A DNA stretch of 64,000 nt from Rubrivivax sp. (GCA_027484825.1 JAIXSE010000017.1:62001-126000); one strand, 5' to 3'. Numbered from the stretch's first letter, positions 46,568 through 56,260 are shown. Notes: generated by a model from the sequence alone, not told the origin. Translations and numbers: made by a program.

Positions 46568-47386
46568 ATGAGCACCCCTTCTTCCGTTTCTGCATCCGCT
46601 TCCCTGCCCTCCAGCGCCGCTGACCGCAGCGCACGCCCCATCGCCCTGATCACCGGCGGCAGCCGCGGGCTGGGTCGCAATGCTGCGCTGCATCTGACGC
46701 AAAAAGGCATTGACGTCATCCTCACCTATCGCAGCCGCCAGGACGAAGCCCAGGCCGTGGTGCAGCAGATCGAAGCCCAGGGCGGGCGCGCTGCAGCGCT
46801 GCCGCTGGACGTCAGCCAGACGGCGAGCTTCCCGGCCTTTGTGGCGTCGGTGAAGGCGCTGCTGGCCCAGCACTGGCAGCGTGAGCGTCTGGACCATCTG
46901 GTCAACAACGGCGGCACCGGCCTGCACCTGCCGGTGGCCGAGACGACCGAAGCCCAATTCGACGAGCTGATGAACACCCATCTCAAGGGCCCGTTCTTCC
47001 TGACCCAGGCCCTGCTGCCGCTGATCCAGGACGGTGGCAGCATCCTCAACATCTCGTCGGGCCTGACTCGCTTCTCGGTGCCGGGTTACGGCGCCTACGC
47101 GACGATGAAGGGCGGGCTGGAAGTGCTCTCGCGTTATCTTGCCAAGGAGCTGGGCAGCCGCGGCATCCGGGTCAACTCACTGGCCCCTGGCGCCATCGAG
47201 ACGGATTTCAATGGCGGTGCCTTGCGCAGCAATGCCGCGCTGAATCAGTTCGTTTCCGGCGCCACCGCGCTGGGACGTGCCGGCCTGCCGGACGACATCG
47301 GACCGGTGGTGGCATCGCTGCTGTCGCAGGACAGCCATTGGATCTCCGGTCAGCGCATCGAGGCCAGCGGCGGCATGTTCCTGTGA
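46568..47386 (+). CDS. SDR family oxidoreductase
   Basis: The 272 residues form a classical short-chain dehydrogenase: cofactor motif TGGSRGLGRN, variant LVNNGGTGL, catalytic Ser in ILNISSGLTRF, and YGAYATMKGG (YxxxK). RVNSLAPGAIETDF and a C-terminal GQRIEASGGMFL follow. It is likely an NADPH-dependent reductase with unknown substrate. The first 20 residues are Ser/Ala-rich and might be an over-extension, although the ATG at 46568 follows GGAG. Expression is probably set by the divergent LysR regulator. Confidence 0.93.
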   Translation: MSTPSSVSASASLPSSAADRSARPIALITGGSRGLGRNAALHLTQKGIDVILTYRSRQDEAQAVVQQIEAQGGRAAALPLDVSQTASFPAFVASVKALLAQHWQRERLDHLVNNGGTGLHLPVAETTEAQFDELMNTHLKGPFFLTQALLPLIQDGGSILNISSGLTRFSVPGYGAYATMKGGLEVLSRYLAKELGSRGIRVNSLAPGAIETDFNGGALRSNAALNQFVSGATALGRAGLPDDIGPVVASLLSQDSHWISGQRIEASGGMFL

Positions 47387-47485
47387 GCGCACTGGCATCG
47401 CGGCGGCGCGTGGACGATCACGCCACCGCGGTGCCAGGGGTCGGAGATCAGCGGTCCGTGGTCAGCGGTCAGGGGTGAGGGACGC

Positions 47486-48208
47486 TCAGTGCCCGCCGCC
47501 CAGATAGGCCGCTTTCACCGCCGGATCGGTCCGGAGCTTCTCCGCCGGTCCGTGCAGCGAGATGCGGCCGTTCTCCAGCACATAGCCGTAGTCGGCCACC
47601 GCCAGCGCCGCCGCAGCGAACTGCTCCACCAGCAGCATGGTCACGCCCTGCGCCTTGAGCCGCTCGATGATGCGGAACACCTCTTCGACCAGGATCGGCG
47701 CCAGGCCCATGGACGGCTCGTCCAGCAGCACCACATCCGGATTCAGCATGGTCGCCCGGGCCATGGCCAGCATCTGCTGCTCGCCGCCGGACAAGGTGCC
47801 GGCCAGTTGCTGGCGCCGCTCCTTCAGGCGCGGGAACAGCTCCATCGCCCGCTCCAGGTCGGCCTCCACATTGCCGCGGGGACGTGCGCCGGTGTAGCGC
47901 GGAAACGCGCCCAGGCGCAGGTTGTCGGTCACCGTCATGGTGGCGAAGACGCGCCGCCCTTCCGGCGAATGCGCCAGACCGAGGCGGGCAATGTGATACG
48001 ACTCCAGGCCGTCGATGCGGCGGCCGTTGAGCGTGATCTGGCCCGCACTGGGCGCGATCATGCCGGACACGGCCCGCATGGTGGTGGTCTTGCCGGCACC
48101 GTTGCTGCCGATCAGCGTCACGACCCGGCCCTTGGGAACCTCGATGGTGATGCCATGCAGCACCTCCACCTTGCCGTAACCCGCATGCAATTGATCAATC
48201 TTCAACAT
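47486..48208 (-). CDS. livF: Branched-chain amino-acid type ABC transporter ATPase LivF
   Basis: The 240 residues match LivF: Walker A GSNGAGKTTTM, signature LSGGEQQMLAMARAT, Walker B VVLLDEPSMGLAP and the C-terminal YVLENGRISLHG. It is the last gene of the transporter operon and supplies one of the two ATPases. Confidence 0.94.
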   Translation of the reverse strand: MLKIDQLHAGYGKVEVLHGITIEVPKGRVVTLIGSNGAGKTTTMRAVSGMIAPSAGQITLNGRRIDGLESYHIARLGLAHSPEGRRVFATMTVTDNLRLGAFPRYTGARPRGNVEADLERAMELFPRLKERRQQLAGTLSGGEQQMLAMARATMLNPDVVLLDEPSMGLAPILVEEVFRIIERLKAQGVTMLLVEQFAAAALAVADYGYVLENGRISLHGPAEKLRTDPAVKAAYLGGGH

Positions 48209-48227
48209 GGCTGTGGGGTCCTCGCTG

Positions 48228-50150
48228 TCAGGCTGCCTGGCCGCCGAGGTAGGCCTCGATCACCTTGGGGTCGGCCTGAACGTCCGCTGGCCGGCCCTCT
48301 GCGATCTTCTGTCCGAAGTCCAGCACCGAGACCGTATCGCAGATGCCCATCACCACGTCCATGTGGTGCTCGATCAGGATGACGGTAATGCCGTGGTCCC
48401 GGATCTTGCCGATGATGCGCATCAGCTCCTTGATGTCGGGCGCGGTCAGGCCCGCGGCGGGTTCGTCCAGCAGCAGCAACTGCGGGTCCAGCGCCAGCGC
48501 GCGGGCGATCTCCAGCAGACGCTGCTTGCCGTAGGGCAGGTTGCGGGCCTCTTCCGCCGCCAGACTGCCCAGGCCCACGAAGTCCAGCAGGCTCTGCGCC
48601 CGGGCTTGCGCAGCCTTGTCTTCCTGCAGATACCGGGGCGTGTGCAGCGACACATTCAGCAGATGGCTGCGGAAGCTGTGATGCAGGCCCACCATCACGT
48701 TGTGCAGTGCGCTCATCTCGCCGAACAGCTGCACGTTCTGGAAGGTGCGCGCCACGCCGGACAGGGCGATATCCGCCGAGGTGCGGCCCACCAGGGACCG
48801 CCCCGCAAACTGCAGACTGCCGGCGGTGGGGACATAGATGCCGGTCAGCACATTCATCATGGTGCTCTTGCCGGAGCCGTTCGGCCCGATCAGCCCGTGG
48901 ATGCTGCCGCGGCGCACCTGCAGGTCGACCTGGTTCAGGGCCTTGAGGCCGCCGAACTGCATCAGCACGCCCTTGGCATCCAGCAGCACCTCGCCGTGAC
49001 CGGCTGCCGCCTGCGAGATCGCATCCGATCCGCTGGCCGCCACTGCCGCGGGCTCGCCCACCGGCTTGGCCTTGATCCGCAGGGCCTGCCGCACGAAGCC
49101 CACGATGCCGTCCTGCAGGTAGTACACGACAAACAGCGTGATCAGGCCGAAGACGGACAGCCGCCAGTCGGTCATCGTCTGCAGCACAAACGACAGGCCC
49201 GCCAGCGCGATGCTGCCGACCACCGGCACGACCGCCTGCCCCGGCGTGACCTTCTCCCGCTTCAGGGCCACCACGGTGGCGGCCGTCACCACGATGGCGA
49301 AGAGCACCGACACCCAGCGGAACAGCGACAGGTCATCCAGCAGCTTGGGCAGCAGCACGATGATGGCCGCCCCCAGCAGCGCCCCGGTGCGGGTCTTGCG
49401 GCCGCCCATGATGATGGCCAGCAGGAAGAGCACCGTCAGCTCGAAGTTGTAGGTGTTGGGCGAGATGTACTGCTCGGAATAGGCATAGAGCCCGCCCGCC
49501 AGTCCAGCCAGCCCGGCGCTGATGACGAAGGCATAGACCTTGTAGCGATAGACCGACACGCCCATGCGGTCCGACGCCACCGGGCTGCCGCGCAGCGCCT
49601 CGAAGGCCCGGCCCAGATGCGAGCGCAGCACCCGGTGCACGAAGATCAGCGACGCGATCAGCAGCACCGCGACCAGCCAGTAATACTCGGTCTCGTCCAT
49701 CGGATGGCCGAAGAACGAGGGCTTGGTCAGGGTGATGCCCATCGGACCATTGGTCAGGAAGTCCATCTCGTTGATCAGGATCTGCACGATGGTGCCGAAA
49801 GCCAGCGTCACCATCGCGAGATAGGGGCCCGTCACCCGCAGCGCTGGCAGCGCCAGCAAGGCGCCGAAGCCGGCGGTCACCAGCACGGCCACCGGCAGGG
49901 TCAGCAGCACCGGAGCATCCATCTTCATGATCAGCACGCCGGCGGTGTAGGCGCCGATGCCGAACAGTCCGGCATGCCCCAGCGACACCTGGCCGGTATA
50001 GCCCACCACGATGTCCAGGCCGAACAGCACGATCGCATAGATCATGATGGTCTCGACCAGGTGGATGTAATACGGGTTGCCCGAGACCAGCGGGAAGCCG
50101 AACAGCACGATCACGGCCACCAGGCCGGCGACAAGTTTCTTGGCGTTCAT
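48228..50150 (-). CDS. Fused branched-chain amino-acid permease and ATPase (LivM-LivG)
   Basis: The 640 residues join two subunits usually made separately. Residues about 1-350 are LivM (LFGLDIVVGYTGQVSLGHAGLF, PALRVTGPYLAMVTLAFGTI, an extra late helical part). Residues about 385-640 are LivG, with Walker A GPNGSGKSTMM, signature LPYGKQRLLEIARAL, Walker B LLLLDEPAAGL and the H-loop VILIEHHMDVVM. Fusion fixes a 1:1 ratio. It overlaps livH by 4 bp and imports branched-chain amino acids or similar compounds. Confidence 0.94.
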   Translation of the reverse strand: MNAKKLVAGLVAVIVLFGFPLVSGNPYYIHLVETIMIYAIVLFGLDIVVGYTGQVSLGHAGLFGIGAYTAGVLIMKMDAPVLLTLPVAVLVTAGFGALLALPALRVTGPYLAMVTLAFGTIVQILINEMDFLTNGPMGITLTKPSFFGHPMDETEYYWLVAVLLIASLIFVHRVLRSHLGRAFEALRGSPVASDRMGVSVYRYKVYAFVISAGLAGLAGGLYAYSEQYISPNTYNFELTVLFLLAIIMGGRKTRTGALLGAAIIVLLPKLLDDLSLFRWVSVLFAIVVTAATVVALKREKVTPGQAVVPVVGSIALAGLSFVLQTMTDWRLSVFGLITLFVVYYLQDGIVGFVRQALRIKAKPVGEPAAVAASGSDAISQAAAGHGEVLLDAKGVLMQFGGLKALNQVDLQVRRGSIHGLIGPNGSGKSTMMNVLTGIYVPTAGSLQFAGRSLVGRTSADIALSGVARTFQNVQLFGEMSALHNVMVGLHHSFRSHLLNVSLHTPRYLQEDKAAQARAQSLLDFVGLGSLAAEEARNLPYGKQRLLEIARALALDPQLLLLDEPAAGLTAPDIKELMRIIGKIRDHGITVILIEHHMDVVMGICDTVSVLDFGQKIAEGRPADVQADPKVIEAYLGGQAA

Positions 50151-51025
50151 ACTTTCTTGATCGCAGTCTTGCCGAAGAGACCGGCCGGCTTGACGGCCAG
50201 CACGATGAGCAGCAGCACCAGGCCCGGCACGTCCTTGTAGCCGGTGGACAGATAAAAGCCGGTGGTGGTCTCGGCAATGCCCAGGATGATGCCGCCGACG
50301 ATGATGCCCATGCCCGAGGTCAGCCCGCCGATGATGGCCACGGCAAACGCCTTCAGGCCCAGCACCGCGCCCATGGTGGCGCCGGTCAGGGTCAGGGGCG
50401 CGATGAGCACGCCGGCGAAGGCCGCCGTCAGCGAGGACAGCGCATAGGAGAAGGTGATCACCAGGCCGGTGTTGATGCCCATCAGCTTGGCGGCATCACG
50501 GTCGTTGAAGGTGGCCACCACCGCGCGGCCGTAGATGGAGCGGCGGTTGAACAGCTCCACCGACAGCATCATCAGCAGCGCGCCCACCACCACCAGGATC
50601 TCCATCGGCAGCACATTGGCGCCGAGGAACTTGAGCGGGGCTTCGGGCAGCGGCGAGGGAAAGCGCAGGTCGTCGCGACCCCAGACGTTTTCCGCCACGT
50701 TCTTGAAGATGATGCCCAGCGCGATGGTGGACATGATCCAGCCGAATTCGCTTTTGATCTTGATGGCGGGCCGCACGCCGATGCGCTCGACAAAGGCGCC
50801 CTGCAGCGCGCCGAACAGGCACACCAGCGGGATCATCAGCCAATAGTTGAGCCCGAAGCGGGTGACCAGGGTCAGGCCGACCAGCGCCCCCAGCATCAGG
50901 GATTCACCCTGGCCGAAGTTGAGCGTGTCGGAAGTGGAGAAGGTCAGCTGGTAGCCGAAGGCGATGACCGCATAGATCATGCCGAGCGCGATGCCGCTGA
51001 ACACCAGTTGAGTCAGGATCTGCAT
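50147..51025 (-). CDS. livH: Branched-chain amino-acid type ABC permease LivH
   Basis: The 292 residues have about eight helices with the LivH signatures GIALGMIYAVIAFGYQLTFS, SDTLNFGQGESLMLGALVG and FAVAIIGGLTSGMGIIVGG. It overlaps the downstream fused gene by 4 bp. It is 104 bp from the binding-protein gene, with a terminator-like hairpin between. Confidence 0.94.
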   Translation of the reverse strand: MQILTQLVFSGIALGMIYAVIAFGYQLTFSTSDTLNFGQGESLMLGALVGLTLVTRFGLNYWLMIPLVCLFGALQGAFVERIGVRPAIKIKSEFGWIMSTIALGIIFKNVAENVWGRDDLRFPSPLPEAPLKFLGANVLPMEILVVVGALLMMLSVELFNRRSIYGRAVVATFNDRDAAKLMGINTGLVITFSYALSSLTAAFAGVLIAPLTLTGATMGAVLGLKAFAVAIIGGLTSGMGIIVGGIILGIAETTTGFYLSTGYKDVPGLVLLLIVLAVKPAGLFGKTAIKKV

Positions 51026-51100
51026 ACCGGGTCCGGGACTGCTGACGTGACGGCGGCCCCCGCCTTGCGGAGGCGGCCGTCGTCACGGGTGGACAACAAA

Positions 51101-51121
51101 ACGGCCGCTGAGGGCGGCCGT
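51101..51121 (-). terminator. Attenuating hairpin between the binding-protein gene and livH
   Basis: Read on the minus strand, ACGGCCGC and GCGGCCGT form an 8-bp stem followed by TTTTGTTG. It lies 8 bp after the binding-protein gene. Partial termination would keep the binding protein in excess over the membrane subunits. Confidence 0.7.
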
Positions 51122-51129
51122 GGCGGGAG

Positions 51130-52386
51130 TCACTTCTTCTGGCTGAGGGCGCCCTTGGCGTTGACGTCCTTGACGCGCACCTCGGAGGCCTTCTTGAAGT
51201 CGGCCTCATAGGCGTAGACCACGCGCTGGCCCTTCACCTCGCCGAAGACGGGGATGTTGGCGGTGATGGCTTCGTGGTCGGTCTTGGAGAAGGGCTTGTT
51301 GTAGGTGGTGACCACGCCCTCCACCGGCGTCTTCAGGTCTTCCAGCGCGGCCTTGATCTTGGGGCCTTCGGTCCCGCCGGCCTGCTTGATGGCGGCGGCC
51401 AGCAGGTAGATGGAGTCATAGCCCTGGGCGGCCGAGACCGGCGAGTCGATGCGGCTGTTCTTCGGGTTGAACGTCTTCAGGTAGGCGACGATGAAGGACT
51501 GGCGCTTGGGCGTGGTGGGCTCCTGGATGAAGGTCTGCGGCATGCGCGCGCCTTCACCGCCGGGGCCGGCGTTGTCGATGTAGTTGGCCATGGACAGGGT
51601 CCAGCTGCCGATCATCGGCACCTTCCAGCCCAGCTTGGTCATGCCGTTGGCGATCTGGGCCAGCTCGGGGCCGATGCCGTAGGTCAGGATCGCTTCTGCG
51701 CCGGCTTCCTTGGCCTTGAGCAGCTGCGGGGTCATGTCCACATCCTTGATGTTGAACTTCTCGACCGCCACCGGCTTGATGCCCTTGAGGTCCAGCGCCT
51801 TCTCCAGATCCTGCCGGCCGAGCTGGCCGTAGTTGGTGGAGTCGGCCAGGATGGCCACCTTCTTGAAGCCGCGGCGGGCGACGGCCTCTTCCACGATCAT
51901 CGGCGCCTGGATGCTGTCGTGGGCGGCGTTGCGGAAGATGTAGTTGTCCGGCTGGTTGGCGAATTGCTGGGTGATGACCGAGCCGGTGGCCACGTTGTTC
52001 ATCACCGGGATCTTGGCTTCCTGGTAGAAGCGCTGCGCCGCCAGGGCCACGCCGGTGTTGATGAAGCCGACGGTGGCGGCGACCTTTTCACGGTTGATCA
52101 GTTCCTGGGCGATCTGGACGCCGCGTTCGTTCTTGGCTTCGTCATCCCGCTCCACCAGCTGGATCTGGCGACCGAGCACGCCGCCAGCGGCATTGATTTC
52201 CTGGGCAGCCAGACGCACGCCGTCCCGCATGCTCACGCCCATGGAGGAGGATCCTCCGGTGAAGGGTCCGGACACGCCGATCTTGATCGGGTCGGCTGCC
52301 CATGCACCAAAACTGGTCAGAGCCAGGGGAAGGGCCAAGGGGATGGCCAGCAGGGGGCCACTCATCCAACGCGCGCTGAACTTCAT
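51130..52386 (-). CDS. Periplasmic branched-chain amino-acid type binding protein (LivJ/K family)
   Basis: The ATG at 52386 gives 418 residues. The signal peptide ends FGAWA|ADPIKIGVSGPFTGG. The two-lobed fold shows VRLAAQEINAAGGVLGRQIQ, INREKVAATVGFINTGVALA, AEAILTYGIGPELAQIANGM and YDSIYLLAAAIKQAG. The ligand could be branched-chain amino acids, amides or aromatic acids. It is first in the operon with livH, livM-G and livF. Confidence 0.94.
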   Translation of the reverse strand: MKFSARWMSGPLLAIPLALPLALTSFGAWAADPIKIGVSGPFTGGSSSMGVSMRDGVRLAAQEINAAGGVLGRQIQLVERDDEAKNERGVQIAQELINREKVAATVGFINTGVALAAQRFYQEAKIPVMNNVATGSVITQQFANQPDNYIFRNAAHDSIQAPMIVEEAVARRGFKKVAILADSTNYGQLGRQDLEKALDLKGIKPVAVEKFNIKDVDMTPQLLKAKEAGAEAILTYGIGPELAQIANGMTKLGWKVPMIGSWTLSMANYIDNAGPGGEGARMPQTFIQEPTTPKRQSFIVAYLKTFNPKNSRIDSPVSAAQGYDSIYLLAAAIKQAGGTEGPKIKAALEDLKTPVEGVVTTYNKPFSKTDHEAITANIPVFGEVKGQRVVYAYEADFKKASEVRVKDVNAKGALSQKK

Positions 52387-52904
52387 GTCTTGTCTCCGTC
52401 TTTGATTTCGTGAACATGAGGGCACTGAAGACCGGGCGTCGCGCCGTTGCACACCGAACGAACGCACGCGGCATGGGAAGCCGGCCATCTTGGAAGATGG
52501 TGCATCAAAGCCGGGAAAATGCACACACACGATTACGTACTCGGAAACCCCAAGCGGGGGATTCAGCGTGGTGTCAGGGTCTGAGCGTGGAAGGGGGCGC
52601 TCAGGCGGGTGCGCCCACGTCCTCTGAACGAAGGATGGACGCCCCTTGCACAGAGGATCGTGCCGACGTGCCGGAGAGCCATCCGGCCTCCTCGCCGCCC
52701 CGGTGAGCACTGGGAATTCGTCTCAGCGCTTACGGTAATCCTTCACTGAGGAGGAGCCCTCGCCCCCAGCGACACGGGATCGAACTGATATGGTTTTTTC
52801 CTGGCCCTCTCGAGACCGTCCGCAGAAGCACGGCAACAGAGGCGCGATTCCGCGGTTCTCCGGTTCCCGGGTTCTCCGATCCCGTTTCTCATCGCTGTCA
52901 TCTC
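52387..52904. other. 518-bp intergenic region, no gene seen
   Basis: It must contain the promoter of the binding-protein operon and that of the divergent exported-protein gene. No convincing ORF, RNA or inverted repeat was found. A 5'-leader for the transporter operon is possible. Confidence 0.4.
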
Positions 52905-54020
52905 ATGAAATCATCCCTCTCCCGATTCCTCATCGCGGCCGCCTGGGGGGCCGCATCGCTACTGAGCATATCGGCGCGTGACGCCGCAGCAGAGTCGTCC
53001 CCAATGAACCCCGAGGCGGCGCGCTGGTCTGAAATTCGCAAAGACGATTTGGTGGAGCCCATCAAGCTCGCTGACCTCCAAGTCGTTGTACTGCTCCCCA
53101 TTGCCGACTGCAGTGGCTCCAATGCCAACAATCGGGTCGTTGTGCGCAAATGGCATTGCGCGGGGATGATGCGACTGGCCACACATACTTCAATGTCTTC
53201 GGTCAACCTGATGGTGGTGCCCGAAGACTTGGCAGGCCCTTCCGTTTCCGAAACGGCGCGAAGGCTGGAGGAAGAGGGGGTGCCCACCACTGCGCGATAT
53301 CTGCTGCTGGTCGATTGGCAGGTCGCGTTGCGCGACGCTGGTGGCCGCTACTACAACATGGCGCTGGCCAGTGAGTCGGCGCTGTTCGACCGTCTCGATC
53401 AGCGTTGGCGCTGGCATGCGGTGCATCGCTACGAGCGCTATACGGGCGAGGGCATGAAGCCCGATGAGGTGCTGCGTGACCTGGCGTGGATGTTCAATGG
53501 GCAAGTGCTTGAAGCGGTGCTGGACCGCGCCAAGATCATGAGCCCCTCGGAACGTTATGCGATGAAGTGGGTACCGCCCGACCAGGCGCTGGAAGCCCCT
53601 GCCCCGGATCGGGCGCGGGTGGTCCTGTTCAATGACTACAGCAAGGTCCTCAAAACATACGAGTTCTCGCCGGATCGCTTCCAGTTACTGGCTGACGCTG
53701 ATGCAGGCGATGCTGCCGCCGCCAAGAAGTCGCCGTTTGCCGTGGACCTGTCGGTCGGCACCCGGTCTTATCTCGCCTTTGATCTGCTGCCCGGCGATTA
53801 CTCGCTGTTCCTGGGGGTCAACGATCGCCTTCCTTTGAAGCTCCAGGCAGGGCAGACCACCTACCTCCGCTATTACCGCGGCCTGCTCAACACCAATGGT
53901 CTGGAGCAGGTGTCTGGGAAAAAGGCGGCCGAGCTGAAGGCCGAACAGAGGCATGCGGTATTGGAAGACCGCTACGAGCCCGGATATGGCCGAACGAAGG
54001 TGCGGTTCGTCCGGGATTAG
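52905..54020 (+). CDS. Exported protein of unknown function with DUF2846-like C-terminus
   Basis: The 371 residues begin with a signal peptide (FLIAAAWGAASLLSISARDAAAE). The body has a VVVLLPIADCSGSNANNRVVV strand region with a possible disulphide (Cys at SGS and HCAG), then a helical section. The last 130 residues (ARVVLFNDYSKVLKTYEFSP, YLAFDLLPGDYSLFLG, LKLQAGQTTYLRYYRG) resemble DUF2846-type beta-sandwiches by eye. Function unknown; its end is 6 bp from a convergent gene. Confidence 0.68.
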   Translation: MKSSLSRFLIAAAWGAASLLSISARDAAAESSPMNPEAARWSEIRKDDLVEPIKLADLQVVVLLPIADCSGSNANNRVVVRKWHCAGMMRLATHTSMSSVNLMVVPEDLAGPSVSETARRLEEEGVPTTARYLLLVDWQVALRDAGGRYYNMALASESALFDRLDQRWRWHAVHRYERYTGEGMKPDEVLRDLAWMFNGQVLEAVLDRAKIMSPSERYAMKWVPPDQALEAPAPDRARVVLFNDYSKVLKTYEFSPDRFQLLADADAGDAAAAKKSPFAVDLSVGTRSYLAFDLLPGDYSLFLGVNDRLPLKLQAGQTTYLRYYRGLLNTNGLEQVSGKKAAELKAEQRHAVLEDRYEPGYGRTKVRFVRD

Positions 54021-54026
54021 GGGGGC

Positions 54027-54881
54027 TCAGCGCACGAGGAAGCGGGGCAATTCCATATACTTAGACGGGCCCTCGCACAAGGGCCGGTCGGGCATCACCT
54101 GCAAGGCGGGTCCCACATAGATGGTCTTGGGGTCGACCTCCAGCGCCCGAGCGGCTTCGGCGGCGGTCACCGGGACATAACGGGTGGGCGAGAGGCCCAG
54201 TTGGCGAAGGCCTTCCGCATCGGGCACCCACCACAGGCATTTCTGGGGCGACAGCTGCATGGCGATCTTGAGGTCGCGCTCGTCGTGAACGATCTGGGTG
54301 ATCTGGATGCGAGTCGCCGCTTCAACGAAGGACTGGACCCAGGCGGGGGCGGACGCCTGTGTCAGCCGGGTCTCGCGCAGCAGCAGAGATCGCTCCCACA
54401 GCTCAGCAGGGATCTTCCCGATGAAACCTGCGATGGAGGCGCGTGAGCGGTCGTCGTCAATGGTCAGGTCCCCGCGATCCAGCTGCTCGCGGAGCATGGC
54501 CCACAACTCAGGCATCATGCTCAATGCAATGACGGCGCCATGGTCGATGTCGAGGGTGCGGGCCGAGTCCAGCATGAACCAGGCGCAACTGCCCACGCAA
54601 CTCCCCTTGACCCGCAGCATCGGCTTCTGTTCGCGCAGCCACAGTCCGATGCGCATGACTTCGACGGGATGACTGGCCGGATCGATCTTCAGCGACATGG
54701 GCTGGTCGAAGTGGCCACTCAAATCTTTCTGCGCTTCTTCAAACTCCCCGGGCCTCACCTTGCCCAGGATGTGCGGTTTGCCAAATATCGTGCCGACAGC
54801 GGCTGCCTGTGCAGGGTCTGCCGTCAGGCTCGTCGTCAGCGCCAGCCATGCGGCGGCCAGGCTTGAGGCCAAATGCTTCAT
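54027..54881 (-). CDS. Exported protein with ClpP-like (COG3904-type) core
   Basis: The 284 residues have a signal peptide (SLAAAWLALTTSLTADPAQA). The middle holds VMRIGLWLREQKPMLRVKGSCVGSCAWFMLDSARTL, where GSCVGSCA resembles the nucleophile turn of periplasmic ClpP-class proteins of COG3904. The DHGAVIAL that follows is the matching strand. No transmembrane anchor. It lies 59 bp after the ATPase gene on the same strand and is possibly co-transcribed. Protease activity is unproven; the usual catalytic His is not obvious. Confidence 0.62.
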   Translation of the reverse strand: MKHLASSLAAAWLALTTSLTADPAQAAAVGTIFGKPHILGKVRPGEFEEAQKDLSGHFDQPMSLKIDPASHPVEVMRIGLWLREQKPMLRVKGSCVGSCAWFMLDSARTLDIDHGAVIALSMMPELWAMLREQLDRGDLTIDDDRSRASIAGFIGKIPAELWERSLLLRETRLTQASAPAWVQSFVEAATRIQITQIVHDERDLKIAMQLSPQKCLWWVPDAEGLRQLGLSPTRYVPVTAAEAARALEVDPKTIYVGPALQVMPDRPLCEGPSKYMELPRFLVR

Positions 54882-54940
54882 GTGTGGTTCTCCCTTGTCG
54901 CGCGAAGTCTAGCGGCGCGGAAGGCAGGAGGTCGCCCGTG

Positions 54941-56104
54941 TCAGAGGCCGGCCAAAAGCGATCTTCTTTCGCGCCACACTTCCTGGACGAAGGGGTCGGT
55001 GACACCGTAGATACCGTGACCTCGACGCATGATCAGATTGGCCCCGAGGAGTTCATTGACGACGGGCTGAATCTCTTCCACGCGGACGTCCCGCCCCAAC
55101 ACCTTCGCGTACTCTCCTGCCGCTTCGGCCGAGAAGAGTCCTCTGGCGTCGCCCTCCGCCATCGCGATCCGATCAAAGATGGCTCCCGCCAACGAACCCA
55201 GCTGTTCAACCTTCAGCAGTTCAACATCGGCCGCACTGGATCGAAGGGTTGACGCGATCACTGCGAGGATCTTGTCGGGATCATCACCGGGCGGGAGTGC
55301 CTGGATCAACTTGCTGAGTGCGCGCAGCATCTCCTCGGGTCGATTGCCCAGGGTGATGAACGCCGCCTCTGCCGCGTCCAGGGAAGGCAGGTTCGCCACA
55401 CCTTCCCGCGTCAGACGTTCCAGCAGATGGCCCACATAGTCTCGCCCGAGCACCGGGTAGGCCACCGAAGCGGCCCCGGCAAAGGCTTGATTTCGTCGCG
55501 CCGTCAGCTCCGCGACCTGCGCCCGGTGGGACCCAGTTCCCAAGAAAACGAAGTGCCCCGAAGTAGCCGGGCGCGGGTTGATGGCATCGCGGGCGGCCTT
55601 GAGTGCAAGCAGCAGGTTGTGCCCGTCTTCTGTGGTGATGGCGTGTTGGACCTCGTCCACGATCAGCACCACATCGGTCTTCGCCTGATCGACCACTTCC
55701 GTCAGGGCCTCCGCCAGCGTCGCGCCCCCGGGCTCTCCTACCGCGTCGAGTTTGAATCCGAATTTGAAGCCGAGGCCGCCAAGATCGAGGCCGTTCACCC
55801 GCTTGAGCTGCGACAGCACCCCGGACCCCGGCGTCTGCAGTTCTCCGATTGTTTTGCGCACCGCGGCCAACACGAGTGCCGCGGGGCTGGCTTTCGTGTC
55901 GCTCCACAGGTCGACGTAGATGACGACTGCCCCTTGCGCCTGAAGCGCGGGAATGAGGTCATTGCGCAGAAACGTGGTCTTCCCGATGCGACGCAGACCG
56001 GACAGGAACAAACCGGACCGCAGGCCTTCATCCAACACGCCGGGGTGAAGCAAGCGATGGGCCATCTGCTCGGCCATTTCAGTGCGACGAAAGATCTCAG
56101 CCAT
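54941..56104 (-). CDS. Stand-alone AAA/STAND-like P-loop ATPase
   Basis: The 387 residues have Walker A LSGLRRIGKTTFL, Walker B VVLIVDEVQHA and a sensor region HFVFLGTGSHRAQVAELTAR, then an alpha-helical region and a winged-helix tail (about 310-375, LLGANLIMRRGHGIYGVTDP, FVQEVW). This is the archaeal-type ATPase (PF01637-like) arrangement. Such proteins often act as regulatory or defence NTPases. The first 20 residues and the 5' flank are AT-richer than neighbours, suggesting acquisition. Confidence 0.78.
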   Translation of the reverse strand: MAEIFRRTEMAEQMAHRLLHPGVLDEGLRSGLFLSGLRRIGKTTFLRNDLIPALQAQGAVVIYVDLWSDTKASPAALVLAAVRKTIGELQTPGSGVLSQLKRVNGLDLGGLGFKFGFKLDAVGEPGGATLAEALTEVVDQAKTDVVLIVDEVQHAITTEDGHNLLLALKAARDAINPRPATSGHFVFLGTGSHRAQVAELTARRNQAFAGAASVAYPVLGRDYVGHLLERLTREGVANLPSLDAAEAAFITLGNRPEEMLRALSKLIQALPPGDDPDKILAVIASTLRSSAADVELLKVEQLGSLAGAIFDRIAMAEGDARGLFSAEAAGEYAKVLGRDVRVEEIQPVVNELLGANLIMRRGHGIYGVTDPFVQEVWRERRSLLAGL

Positions 56105-56260
56105 AGACGCGCGGCGCTAAATGATTGGAAATTATGGAATGCAAATAATTAGTCCGCAACCATAAAAGCCACTAATCCATCGCCACGCCAGGGAAGCGAA
56201 CCGAGCAGCGACTGGCATCTGCTGCACTGGAGGAGATCCAGCCAGGGCGCCTTGAAACCG
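56105..56260. other. AT-rich gap between ATPase gene and MFS gene
   Basis: Bases 56120-56175 are clearly AT-richer than the rest of the window (GGAAATTATGGAATGCAAAT and nearby TAATTAG). It is the probable ATPase promoter and possibly an island boundary. No direct repeats at ends could be confirmed. Confidence 0.5.
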
